Below are positions 11,683-20,399 of a DNA stretch of 64,000 nucleotides, piece by piece (position 1 is the stretch's first letter; every line of letters begins with the position of its first letter). Source of the DNA: Rhizobium sp. NXC14. Its GTDB lineage: Bacteria; Pseudomonadota; Alphaproteobacteria; Rhizobiales; Rhizobiaceae. The DNA lies in assembly GCF_002117485.1 (NCBI RefSeq), contig NZ_CP021030.1, positions 4,256,001-4,320,000 on the forward strand, in the 5' to 3' direction. Both the position numbers and the translations under genes were made by a program. Below the pieces are notes generated by a model. It was given only the letters and a program-made list of their open reading frames with translations, did no database searches and was not told the origin of the DNA.

Positions 11683-12287
11683 CCGAGACGCCCGATACCA
11701 AAACTGGCAAGCCAAGCGGATTTGGCCGCTATGCACTGGCGCTTCTGCCGCTGATCGTGTTCGGCGGCATTGCCGCGACGGCCGCGAAGATGCTCTACGA
11801 CCAGGATTTCCACGGCAAGAACATCGCCGAAATCCCTTCCGCCCTGATCGGCACCAAGGCGCCGGCGCTGAACCTTCCGCCGCTCGACGGCGCGAACCTG
11901 CCGGCACTGACCGACGCAGCGGTCAAAGGCAAGCTGACGCTCGTCAACGTCTTCGCCTCCTGGTGCCTCCCCTGCCGCGACGAGCACCCCATCCTGAAGG
12001 AACTGGCGAAAGACGGCAGGCTGAACATTGTCGCCATCAATTACAAGGACAAGAACGAGAACGCCCTGCGCTTCCTCGGCGAACTCGGCAATCCCTACCA
12101 GGCGATCGGAATCGATCCGAACGGCAAGGCCGCGATCGACTGGGGCGTGTACGGCATTCCGGAAAGCTACCTCGTCGGCACGGACGGCACCATCCTCTAC
12201 AAACGCGTCGGCCCCTTCGACGATATCAGCCTGAAGGAAGGCCTGTATCCGGCGATGGAAAGGGCGCTGGGAAAGCCGGCGTCGTAG
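11679..12287 (+). CDS. ccmG: thiol:disulfide interchange protein CcmG (DsbE/CycY)
   Basis: A 202-residue periplasmic thioredoxin-like protein anchored by an N-terminal helix (about residues 18-38). The redox motif is [15 protein letters not shown] (WCxxC near residue 93), and the cis-proline region is [10 protein letters not shown]. It keeps apocytochrome c CXXCH cysteines reduced for heme ligation. The start at [10 protein letters not shown] overlaps ccmD; the longer in-frame form would read through ccmD. Last gene of the ccm operon, followed by a hairpin. Confidence 0.94.
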   Translation: MTETPDTKTGKPSGFGRYALALLPLIVFGGIAATAAKMLYDQDFHGKNIAEIPSALIGTKAPALNLPPLDGANLPALTDAAVKGKLTLVNVFASWCLPCRDEHPILKELAKDGRLNIVAINYKDKNENALRFLGELGNPYQAIGIDPNGKAAIDWGVYGIPESYLVGTDGTILYKRVGPFDDISLKEGLYPAMERALGKPAS

Positions 12288-12302
12288 TCACCAGGCAAGA
12301 CA

Positions 12303-12326
12303 CGCCTCCCCACAGGGAGGCGCTTC
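12303..12326 (+). terminator. hairpin after ccmG (weak terminator)
   Basis: A perfect 8-bp stem CGCCTCCC/GGGAGGCG with loop CACA, followed only by CTTCACTTG rather than a clear T-run. It probably ends the ccm transcript; it also marks the left edge of the sulfur island. Confidence 0.55.
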
Positions 12327-12404
12327 ACTTGTCGCACCGCCTTTCCGAATCCGATTCTAACAACTCACTGCTTGTTGCTGTCGAGAGCGGACCGAAGTGT
12401 AAGG

Positions 12405-13280
12405 TCAGATCGCAAACGAGCGAGCAAAATGCCGATGTGGCAGTCGGTCCCCTGCTCCGAAAAGCTTCTTCCTCAGCGTACCGTCCGAATAAGCGGTTTT
12501 GTATCGTCCGCGCTCCTGTAATCTCGGAACGACATGATTGACGAAATCCTCGTAGCTCTCCGGAACGACAGTTCTGGTGAGATTGAAGCCGTCGATCTCG
12601 CCCTCGTCCATCCACGAAATCATCTCCGACGCCACGCTGTCGCCATCCCCTACGATGAGTGGATAGCGCCCTCCAATCTTGAGTTCCTCCAAAAGCTGAC
12701 GCTTCGTCCAACGCTTCTCCTGCGCCAGCTGAGTGACAGATTGGATGGAGTTGGAGGTTCCGTAGGAGATCGGTTCGTCCAGCCCGAACCTGGAGAGGTC
12801 GATCCCGGTGCCAGCAGAAAAGTGAGCCAGCCCGGCTTCGGGGTTGGCGTAGCTGAGATAATCCCGGTATAGATCCTGCGCCGCGCTCCGTGTCGCGCCG
12901 GTTATGACCGTTATGCCGACGAATATCTTTACATCGTCGGCATTCCGACCGGCACTGACCGCTCCCTCGCGGATGGCGCGCGCGGTCTTGCGAGCGGCTG
13001 CCTTGTCGACTGCGGTGATGAATACACATTCCGCGTGTTTCGCAGCGAATTCCTTTCCACGACCGGAGGTGCCGGCCTGATAAAGGACCGGCGTGCGTTG
13101 AGGGGAAGGCTCCGCCAAATGATAACCGGTGGCCTTGTAGTAGAGGCCATCGTGCATGACCGGCCTCACTCTGTTCGGATCTGCGTAGTGGGATTGATCA
13201 CGCGGGTGCGCCCATAGACCGTGATTGATGTGGCCCACCGAATTCATGTTGAACGCGTTGATCAGCAGTTTTTTTGTCAT
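12405..13280 (-). pseudogene. NtaA/SnaA/SoxA-type FMN monooxygenase with a large internal deletion
   Basis: The N-terminus (LLINAFNMNSVGHINHGLW, then AHPRDQSH) and the C-terminal half (YHLAEPSPQRTPVLYQAGTS, then GRGKEFAAKHAE, to the end) are typical of the two-component flavin monooxygenases of sulfur-source and xenobiotic metabolism. Only 291 residues are present where the family has about 440. Homology jumps at residue ~32 (minus strand near 13187) from the first strand directly to the segment YADPNRVRP, normally near residue 185. About 150 residues covering TIM-barrel strands 2-4 and part of the FMN site are gone, in frame. The reading frame is open, but activity is unlikely. Last gene of the minus-strand sulfur operon. 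Confidence 0.75.
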
Positions 13281-13291
13281 CGTAAAATCGC

Positions 13292-14524
13292 CTAGATGGC
13301 ACCGTGTCGCGGCGGGGCGCGCTCATTCAGGTAATAGTTTCCGATAGCCTGGTACTTCCAACGGACCGGGTCGTGGAGTGTGTGCGTTCTGACATTGCGC
13401 CAGTATCGGTGGAGGTTAAGCTCACTCGCCGTGGCGGAGGTGCCCGACAATTCGAACAATTTCGTTGCGGCCAGCAGACCAGCTTTTGTCGTTAGAATTC
13501 TGGCTTCGGCTACTGCCACCGATGCCGCGGCTACCGTGGCTTCTGTCGGCGTGGATTGTGCGTCATGCACAAAGCGGGATGCCCGACGCAACAATGCCGC
13601 GGCGGCTTTTAGCTTGACGTTCACCTGGCCCACTGCGCTGACCGTTAGCGGGTCGTCGGAGGCTCTGCCGACATTGGCGTCAATCCACGGCCTGGCTCGC
13701 TCGCGGACGAAGCGCTTCATTTCTTCATGTGCTCCGACGCCGATGCCGTAATCAATGGCCGCGTGCATCAGCTGGGCGAAAGGCCCGATCGTAGTCGGCG
13801 TATCGAACGAAGCCTGGAATGGTATGATCCACCGTTCTTCGACGCGAACGTTATCGAACGTCACGGAGCCGCTGCCGGTTACGCGCTGCCCGAAGCCGTC
13901 CCAGTCGTCGACGACGGCGACGCCGTCCGATGATCTTGGAACCATCACCAGATAGGAGACCTGCCCGCCTCCCTCCTGCGCGACAGCAAGGGTCGGTATC
14001 CAATGCGCAAAGATCGCCCCGGTGCAATAGAATTTGCGCCCGCTGACGATCCAATCGCCGTTCTCCTGGCGCAAGGAGGTTCTTCTTTTGAAATCCTTAT
14101 TGCCAATCTCCGCAAGCGCATTGCCAAAACGCTCTCCGGCGAGGACGCGATCGTAGAAAAAGCGCTTCTGCTCCCAGCTTCCGCCGACGCGTAGCACCTC
14201 AAGGGCATAGAAATGGTTCTGAGGAATCTGCGAAATCGATCCGTCGGCCGCCCCGATCGTCGATATGATATCCGCGACCGTCTTGGAGCCGAGCGCCGGG
14301 CCGCCGAACTCCTTTGGAACGGTGACACCCCAAAGGCCACTCTGGGAGAACTGTTCAACCTCGCTCCAGGGAAGTTCGCGGCCGCGATCCCTTTCGGAAG
14401 CCGTCACCGCAAAACCGGCGGCGAGCTTATCGGCTACTTCGAGGGCTTGCTCATGGCTACCAATGACCGGCGGGACACCTGACGGCCGAGGGGCCGGCGC
14501 GGCAGCTTTTGCTTCATCACTCAT
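13292..14524 (-). CDS. SfnB-family acyl-CoA dehydrogenase-like sulfur acquisition oxidoreductase
   Basis: The 410-residue protein has an acyl-CoA dehydrogenase fold, with helical N-terminus, central beta domain, and C-terminal helices ending RYWRNVRTHTLHDPVRWKYQ, the end signature of the SfnB/DszC/SoxC group. These flavoenzymes use FMNH2 to oxidise organosulfur compounds such as dimethyl sulfone or thiophenes. The ATG chosen lies 2 bp after the stop of its paralogue and has GGAA upstream; another ATG 12 bp earlier is possible. The substrate is unknown. Confidence 0.85.
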   Translation of the reverse strand: MSDEAKAAAPAPRPSGVPPVIGSHEQALEVADKLAAGFAVTASERDRGRELPWSEVEQFSQSGLWGVTVPKEFGGPALGSKTVADIISTIGAADGSISQIPQNHFYALEVLRVGGSWEQKRFFYDRVLAGERFGNALAEIGNKDFKRRTSLRQENGDWIVSGRKFYCTGAIFAHWIPTLAVAQEGGGQVSYLVMVPRSSDGVAVVDDWDGFGQRVTGSGSVTFDNVRVEERWIIPFQASFDTPTTIGPFAQLMHAAIDYGIGVGAHEEMKRFVRERARPWIDANVGRASDDPLTVSAVGQVNVKLKAAAALLRRASRFVHDAQSTPTEATVAAASVAVAEARILTTKAGLLAATKLFELSGTSATASELNLHRYWRNVRTHTLHDPVRWKYQAIGNYYLNERAPPRHGAI

Positions 14525-14526
14525 CA

Positions 14527-15765
14527 CTAGTTCCATTGATGCCGCTTGGGAAAAATGTCGTTCAGTTCGAAATTGCCCACAAGGTGATACTTCCAACGAA
14601 CCGGATCGTGCAGAGTGTGCGTTCTTGCATTCCTCCAATGGCGGTCAAGATTGTGGGAGGCGCGCGTGGCCGAGGAACCCGCTAGATCGAAAAGCATCTC
14701 GCTTGCCTCCAGCGCGACTTCGGTCGTGAGTATCTTTGCGTTCGCCACCGCTACAGAGGCCTCTGCGGTGGAACGTTCGGTCACAGGCCGCCTCGCGATC
14801 TCATCTAGCGCGGCAGCGGCCTCATAGAGTACCTCCTGGGCCGCATGGTAGCTCGTGTAAAGGTTTCCTATTTCGTGGATGATAGTCGGGTCGTCCGCGG
14901 CGCGCTCGCCGCCGAAATCGACCCAAGGGCGTACCCGGTCTCGAACGAAGGACACCGCATCGGATATTGCCGCGCCAGCAATGCCGCAATCGATCGCGGC
15001 CTGTATCAATTGCGAAGTGGGACCGGCGAGCCCCGGCCTGTCCTTGAACTCGGCCATCAGGAAAATAAGATCGGGATCGGCCGCTGCGTCGTCGAAGATG
15101 ACCGATCCGCTTGCCGTTGTCCGTTGCCCGAAGGAAGACCAGTCGTCGACAACCTTCACACCGGGCTGGTCTCGACGAAGCCAGACCTGGACTGGGTTAT
15201 CGTCGTCATCAACCGCACGGGTTGGAATCCAATGGGCGAATATTGCACTGGTCGAATAGAAACGCCTCCCCGTGAGCCTCGGCTCTCCGTTGACCATCGA
15301 TAGTCGAGTTGTGCTCGCCGTAACCACCCGGCTGCCTTTTTCAGGTCCCGCGTTTCCAATCCGATGACCGTTGAGCACGTCACCGAAAATGCGGGTCTTT
15401 TGGCTCTCGCTCCCGATATCACGGAGCAAAGCGAGCACGCCAAACTGGTTTTGGGGGAGTTGGCCGAGCGATGGATCGGCCTCGCACAGGATTTCGAACA
15501 CCTTGGCGAGAGTTACCAACGAGACGTCCGCACCGCCAAACTCGCGCGGAACCGTGATACCGCCAAGACCGCTCGCAGTGTATTCCTCTATTTCATCCCA
15601 AGGCAGTCGTCGTTCGCGGTCTCGTGACGACGCCTCGATTTTGAAACGCGCGGCCAATTTTTCCGCTATCGCCAGGGCATCGCGGTCGCTTGTGATCAAA
15701 TGCGGCTTTGCGGGTGGACGCGGTAGTCGATTTTCAACCGGCCGATGAGACACATTGTCAGCCAT
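14527..15765 (-). CDS. SfnB-family oxidoreductase, second paralogue
   Basis: A 412-residue paralogue of the downstream gene, with the same domain order and the same C-terminal HWRNARTHTLHDPVRWKYH. Identity between the two is only moderate, so the duplication is not recent. Of two adjacent ATGs the second is preferred for its spacing from a GAGG ribosome site. The gene follows the permease stop by 8 bp. Two such paralogues beside a flavin monooxygenase and an importer suggest desulfurisation of more than one organosulfur compound, which is inference. Confidence 0.85.
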   Translation of the reverse strand: MADNVSHRPVENRLPRPPAKPHLITSDRDALAIAEKLAARFKIEASSRDRERRLPWDEIEEYTASGLGGITVPREFGGADVSLVTLAKVFEILCEADPSLGQLPQNQFGVLALLRDIGSESQKTRIFGDVLNGHRIGNAGPEKGSRVVTASTTRLSMVNGEPRLTGRRFYSTSAIFAHWIPTRAVDDDDNPVQVWLRRDQPGVKVVDDWSSFGQRTTASGSVIFDDAAADPDLIFLMAEFKDRPGLAGPTSQLIQAAIDCGIAGAAISDAVSFVRDRVRPWVDFGGERAADDPTIIHEIGNLYTSYHAAQEVLYEAAAALDEIARRPVTERSTAEASVAVANAKILTTEVALEASEMLFDLAGSSATRASHNLDRHWRNARTHTLHDPVRWKYHLVGNFELNDIFPKRHQWN

Positions 15766-15773
15766 CATTGACC

Positions 15774-16427
15774 TCATCGTGCCTTGAGGCGGCGAACTAC
15801 AGCGTCGCCGCCAAGCTGTACGACACATACCAGGGCAATGAGCACGACGATCACCGCCACCATAACGGTCGTGTCAAAACGCTGATACCCGTACCGGATT
15901 GCCATATCACCGAGGCCTCCTGCACCCACAGCACCTGCCATCGCTGAGGCGCCGATCATGCTGACGACGGTGATCGTGAAGCCGCCGACGATTCCGGGAA
16001 GCGCCTCCGGAAGCAGGACGTGCCTGACGATATGCCATCTCCTGCAGCCGATGGCCTGGGCTGCCTCAATCAGCCCGCCATCGACCTCGCGCAGGCTGAC
16101 TTCCGCAATTCTAGCGAAGAACGGCGTCGCACTTATTGAAAGCGGCACGACCGCGGCCCACACCCCGATTGTGGTTCCTGTGATCAACCGAGTGAGGGGT
16201 AACAGCGCGACGAGCAACACGATGAATGGCGTTGCTCTAAAACCGTTGATGACTGCCGCCAAAGAGCGTTGGGCATAAGGAGCCTTTATGAGCCCGCCTG
16301 GGGCAGCTAGAACGAGGAAGACTGCAAGCGGGATACCGGCGGCCAGTGCGATCAGAGCCGATGTGCCCACCATGAGAACGGTGTCCAGCAGCGCCTGCCA
16401 GAGGCGCTCATACATCATCGCGGACAT
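15774..16427 (-). CDS. MetI-type ABC permease
   Basis: A 217-residue inner-membrane protein with five hydrophobic segments and the MetI family EAA region EAAQAIGCRRWHIVRHVLLPEALP. It forms the channel of a methionine/organosulfur importer with the overlapping ATPase gene (20-bp overlap) and the binding protein. Beside SfnB-type enzymes, the solute is more likely an organosulfur compound or a methionine analogue than free methionine; this is inference. Confidence 0.9.
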   Translation of the reverse strand: MSAMMYERLWQALLDTVLMVGTSALIALAAGIPLAVFLVLAAPGGLIKAPYAQRSLAAVINGFRATPFIVLLVALLPLTRLITGTTIGVWAAVVPLSISATPFFARIAEVSLREVDGGLIEAAQAIGCRRWHIVRHVLLPEALPGIVGGFTITVVSMIGASAMAGAVGAGGLGDMAIRYGYQRFDTTVMVAVIVVLIALVCVVQLGGDAVVRRLKAR

Positions 16428-17550
16428 AGCCGAGTATCCTTACGTTATCTGCAAGTCCCTCGAATCTGGAGAGACCGACTTGATCGTCTGCGTCAGTTGT
16501 CAAAAGTATCCGGCCGTACGCGTGGCCTTGGATCCGGTCCACTATGCTCTGAACGATCTGCACCGATGAGCCGACGACCCTCGCCAACTCCTGAAGCTTG
16601 ATACCCTCACGCCCATTGCCCCCGTAGGTGAGTTCAATGAGCGCCCGCTGGTAAAAATGCTCGCGCGCAGATGTCAGCCGGTCCGCGATATCGCGCGGAA
16701 TACCAGGCTCCAGCGGCTTGAGCAGTGCCTTTGTGGCTGCATGGCCGGGCTTGCTGAAAATCTCCCAGGTCTTGCCAGCCTCGGCAACCTGGCCGCCTTC
16801 GAGCACAACGACATCATCACAGATCTCACGCACGACGCTCATCTCGTGCGTGATCAGCAGGATTGTGATGCCGAGCGAGCGATTGATGTCTTTGAGCAAT
16901 TGGAGAATAGAGAGCGTGGTCTCCGGATCAAGCGCGGAGGTCGCCTCGTCGCAAAGGAGAATTTCAGGTCGGTTCACCAGCGCCCTCGCGATCCCTACCC
17001 TCTGTTTCTGCCCACCTGACAAACGCGAGGGGTAGGCGTCCTGCTTCCCTTCGAGGCCGACAAGCCGCAAAACATCAGCAACGCGCTCGTCAATTTCGAG
17101 CTTGGGCACACCCGCCACTATCAGAGGGAGCGCGACGTTACCCCAGACGGTTTTAGCCGACAGCAAATTGAAGTGTTGAAAGATCATTCCGACCTTGCGT
17201 CGGAATGTCACGAGTTCGCCGTCACTTAGCGACCGGACGTCAACCCCGTCTACGACGACGCTGCCCTCGGTCGCGGTCTCCAGCCGATTCACAGTGCGGA
17301 GCAGGCTCGATTTCCCTGCTCCGCTGCGCCCTATGATGCCGAAGATCGAGCCTCGTGCGACGTCTATCGTAATGCCTTTGAGAGCGTGGACGGAGCCCTT
17401 GTGTGTGTCATAGGTCTTTCCCACGCCGTCGAACGAAACGGCGATTGCCCGCGCGGGATTGGCCGATAAGCCTTTCCCGTTTTCCGGCGAAGGTGCCTCG
17501 ATTGGCTCGACCCGGCTTACGGATAAGGCGGTCAATTCGTTGCCACCCAA
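16408..17550 (-). CDS. MetN-type ABC transporter ATP-binding protein
   Basis: A 380-residue ATPase. The Walker A is GRSGAGKSSLLR (residues ~73-84), the signature is LSGGQKQRVGIARAL, the Walker B is ILLCDEATSALDPET and the H-loop is LLITHEM. A C-terminal NIL-like domain follows (from about residue 300: FYQRALIELTYGG to VQSIVDRIQGHAYG), which in MetN binds methionine and shuts down uptake. It has an extra ~35-residue polar N-terminus. Its ATG overlaps the end of the binding-protein gene by 19 bp. Confidence 0.92.
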   Translation of the reverse strand: MGGNELTALSVSRVEPIEAPSPENGKGLSANPARAIAVSFDGVGKTYDTHKGSVHALKGITIDVARGSIFGIIGRSGAGKSSLLRTVNRLETATEGSVVVDGVDVRSLSDGELVTFRRKVGMIFQHFNLLSAKTVWGNVALPLIVAGVPKLEIDERVADVLRLVGLEGKQDAYPSRLSGGQKQRVGIARALVNRPEILLCDEATSALDPETTLSILQLLKDINRSLGITILLITHEMSVVREICDDVVVLEGGQVAEAGKTWEIFSKPGHAATKALLKPLEPGIPRDIADRLTSAREHFYQRALIELTYGGNGREGIKLQELARVVGSSVQIVQSIVDRIQGHAYGRILLTTDADDQVGLSRFEGLADNVRILGYVRDDV

Positions 17551-18344
17551 GGCAGCGTGTAGAGCTTCGTGTCGGATGCGAACGCCTTGTTGATCGCATC
17601 CTTCACGGCCTGCGAATTCTGGTAAAGAGTGACCAGCTCCTTGACGGCCGGATCTTCCACGCGGTCGGACTTTACGGCAAAAATGATGGCGAACTGCTTG
17701 TCGTCGACACCGGAGTAGAGGAGGCCCGAACTCGGATCGAACGCCTTGGAGGCGACGATAAAGTGAGGGTACCCCTGAGCCAGATCAACATCGCCAGTGA
17801 CGCGCGCAAGCTGGGGACCCTCGACTTCGGTGAAACTCAGGTTCTTTGGATTCTCCGTGATGTCGTCAAGCGATCCCTTGAACCCAACGCCGTCCTTGAG
17901 CTTGAGCAGGCCGGCGCGCTGGAGGAGTAGGAGTCCGCGGCCCTGGTTAACCGGGTCGTTCGCTATGGCGACCTTGCCGTTTTCGGGGATATCTTCGAAC
18001 TTCTTGTACTTGAGCGAGTACAGCCCGATGTTAGCAAGCACGCCGATGCCTGCGCTCTTGAAATCATAGCCACGTTCCTTGGTAGCATTGTCGAGGAACG
18101 GCTGGTGTTGAAAGTAGTTGACGTCGATGTCGCCGGATTGAAGCGCGATATTCGGAGTCGTCCAGTCGCTGAACTCGACCACTTCGAGATCGAGCCCTTT
18201 GGCCTTCGCCTCCGGGATCAAGGCTTCAATCGAGTCCGCGTATACGCCAGGAACAACGCCGACCTTCAACGTGGCCGCCGTTGCAGGCAATGAGAAGGAC
18301 AGCGCGGCCACAGCCACAAGCAATGTTCTAAGCGTAAGTTTCAT
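17532..18344 (-). CDS. MetQ/NlpA-family substrate-binding protein
   Basis: A 270-residue binding protein of the NlpA family: KVGVVPGVYADSIEALIP, then WTTPNIALQSGDIDVNYFQHQPF and later VANDPVNQGRGLLLLQRAGL-like segments. The signal peptide (hydrophobic residues 6-22) ends ATAATLKV with no lipobox cysteine, so it is a free periplasmic protein, unlike the E. coli MetQ lipoprotein. First gene of the transporter part; a 23-bp inverted repeat lies about 33 bp upstream. Confidence 0.9.
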   Translation of the reverse strand: MKLTLRTLLVAVAALSFSLPATAATLKVGVVPGVYADSIEALIPEAKAKGLDLEVVEFSDWTTPNIALQSGDIDVNYFQHQPFLDNATKERGYDFKSAGIGVLANIGLYSLKYKKFEDIPENGKVAIANDPVNQGRGLLLLQRAGLLKLKDGVGFKGSLDDITENPKNLSFTEVEGPQLARVTGDVDLAQGYPHFIVASKAFDPSSGLLYSGVDDKQFAIIFAVKSDRVEDPAVKELVTLYQNSQAVKDAINKAFASDTKLYTLPWVATN

Positions 18345-18377
18345 TGGTTGACCTCTTGTTTTGGAGGGACCAACCTA

Positions 18378-18400
18378 TTGTCTGTGAAATTGATAGACAA
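18378..18400. promoter_or_regulatory. inverted repeat TTGTCT-N11-AGACAA upstream of metQ-like gene
   Basis: A perfect 6-bp dyad with an 11-bp AT-rich centre, about 33 bp before the binding-protein start. The T-N11-A layout is that of LysR-type regulators, the class controlling sulfur genes (CysB, SsuR and others). No regulator gene is adjacent; assignment is inference. Confidence 0.35.
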
Positions 18401-18625
18401 AGATGATTTTGCGAGATGGCTTTCGCTTCGAGAATATTTTCGCAACCCAAAGTCATCGATTCAATGCGAACGCTTGCGGTGGCGGACGACAACCCTGAAG
18501 GGCGGGCGATTACTACCCCGCGGCCCGGAGATGTGCGTTCGGCTACAAAAGATTGGCCTTGATGAGACAATGGCGGCGGTTTTTGAGAACGAACTGAACC
18601 GCGCGGATTGCCGGAGACCGTTGGC

Positions 18626-20044
18626 TTAAATTGTGCAGTCATCGCCGGTTCGCCCAGCATGGCGTGCTGGGAAATCACTCCGGACTGAAACTGCCCGCGC
18701 CGCTTCACCGATCAAGTTGTTGGCCACCGACGCAGCGGCATGGCTTTGCTGAACGATCTGGGGCACCAGATCGATATCGGGAAGGCTGCCCAGCCCCAGT
18801 GGCCCCATCGCAAACACCCCATGCGAAGGGTTCGCCCGGGTCCGCCCGCAGTCGTCCACGACGATGCCGATATCGAGTTCGTCCCTCGTTGCCAGACCCG
18901 CAACAATAAGCGAACGAACGGGTGGGCTATCGGTCCCGGATGGCCGCAAGCGGCAGTCGATGGTCAGATCCGCGGGAAGGACCTCCGGCCCGGTCAGTGC
19001 CGAAAACAGCACGCCGTTGGTGGCTATGCAATTTACCTTTCCCTTCCTCACGGCAATCGCGCCGCTTGCGATTGCGTGATGCAGGCGCTGATAGTGCTCC
19101 GGCGGCAAGCGGTTGCGATGACTGTCGTAGACGGCCTTCACGTGACGTTTGAACCGTGCCCGTTCTTCCGGCGTCAGGCCAGTCCAGATGTCTCGCGCGC
19201 GGGAACGAAAACCGTTCATGACGCCCTGCCATCCCGAACCTTCCAGGTCGGCTCTGCGTGCGGCCTCGCGCAAGAAGCGAAACGCACCGCGCAGCGTCTT
19301 CGGCACGGGCTGGTCCGTGACGACGGATCCAACCGCAGCGGGAGCATGCGACTGAGGCAGGAAACCCGATTCCGAGATCAACGTGACACGGGAAATTCTG
19401 GAATCAGTCAGCAGCCGGAGCGCCCTGTCGACCGCGTGAATGCCACTGCCGATCACGATAGCGCTTTGCGCAGCATCGGCAAGCGCCGCATCCGAAGTTT
19501 CACGCAGGCCGTTACCGGTGGCGAGAAAAACGGCATCGAAGCGGGTCGGCTGCTCGGCACCTGCGAAGACCGAATATCCTCCGGCCGGATGCCTGCCGAT
19601 CGCCGTGATCGCATCCGAACCAAACTGCACGACGACATCGGGCCGATCTGTCAGGGCCTCGGAGAAGCGTTTATAGACATAGCTGCTGAAGATATCTCCG
19701 GAAACGAAGGCGTGCTCGAGACCGGCAGGGTCCGAGGTGAGGCGATCGCGCCATGTGTCATCTCTTTCCAGCCAGCGACGGAAATCGTCGGGCAGCGCGG
19801 GATCGACGGAAAGGTCGCGAACCCGGCTGGTCAGCACCGTCGATGCAGGCTGGCTGATGCCTTCGCTGATATCGATCTTTGCGCGCGGGTCGAACATCAC
19901 CAGATGGAAAGGGTGATCGACTCTCTTGAAAAGAGCGATTGCGGTCATGATTCCGGTAAAGCCCCGGCCGACGATCGCAATCCGTGCGAGATGGTCGGCT
20001 TTCTGGCCATCCGGCCTCGAAGAACGTGACGAGAGAAGAGTCAT
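18626..20044 (-). CDS. FAD/NAD(P)-binding protein (COG4529-type)
   Basis: A 472-residue flavoprotein with an N-terminal dinucleotide-binding motif ARIAIVGRGFTGIMTA (GxGxxG-like, residues ~20-35), a second nucleotide motif IVIGSGIHAVDRALRLL near residue 200, and a C-terminal IVDDCGRTRANPSHGVFAMG. It resembles the uncharacterised HI0933/YdhS-like proteins found near sulfur or siderophore genes. An AGGAG site lies 9 bp before the ATG. A 280-bp gap separates it from metQ, so it may have its own transcript; its promoter is divergent from cysE. Confidence 0.8.
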   Translation of the reverse strand: MTLLSSRSSRPDGQKADHLARIAIVGRGFTGIMTAIALFKRVDHPFHLVMFDPRAKIDISEGISQPASTVLTSRVRDLSVDPALPDDFRRWLERDDTWRDRLTSDPAGLEHAFVSGDIFSSYVYKRFSEALTDRPDVVVQFGSDAITAIGRHPAGGYSVFAGAEQPTRFDAVFLATGNGLRETSDAALADAAQSAIVIGSGIHAVDRALRLLTDSRISRVTLISESGFLPQSHAPAAVGSVVTDQPVPKTLRGAFRFLREAARRADLEGSGWQGVMNGFRSRARDIWTGLTPEERARFKRHVKAVYDSHRNRLPPEHYQRLHHAIASGAIAVRKGKVNCIATNGVLFSALTGPEVLPADLTIDCRLRPSGTDSPPVRSLIVAGLATRDELDIGIVVDDCGRTRANPSHGVFAMGPLGLGSLPDIDLVPQIVQQSHAAASVANNLIGEAARAVSVRSDFPARHAGRTGDDCTI

Positions 20045-20399
20045 TCATCGGCTCCTTCTGCGTGTGAGCGCCCGGAACGAGCGCCGCGTAATTCTCCACT
20101 AAAATAATAGAAAATACTGTTCCGAACGCAAGCACTATTCGACGCGCTCGGTTGACAACGTGGCGTCGGCGTGCGGCAGGACCGCTGTTCCCTTGCCGAC
20201 TGGCTACTTTGCGCCTTCTGAAGCAATGAAGATTCGGGAGAGGCGACGGTTGGAAATTAATTCCCAGCAACGCCGAAAAAAGAGAGAAATTTAGAACAAC
20301 TGCAACGATCTGCGGAATTCTTGAACCATCAATTCCAGCGAGGATTGGCTTAACGTCTCTCTGCCGGGTCCATGGCATCGGCTGCAAGAGGAAGGTAGC
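20045..20399. other. divergent promoter region between the FAD gene and cysE
   Basis: About 355 bp with no gene. An AT-rich segment (about 20095-20120) lies in front of the minus-strand gene, and a TTGACA-like -35 candidate (about 20151) faces cysE. A polypurine GAGGAAGG ribosome site precedes the cysE ATG. I saw no riboswitch-like fold. Confidence 0.4.

Noticed and set aside
18401..18625. A SAM riboswitch (SAM-II) was considered upstream of the Met-type transporter.
   Set aside because: I found neither the pseudoknot pairing nor the conserved core; only a protein-type dyad is visible.
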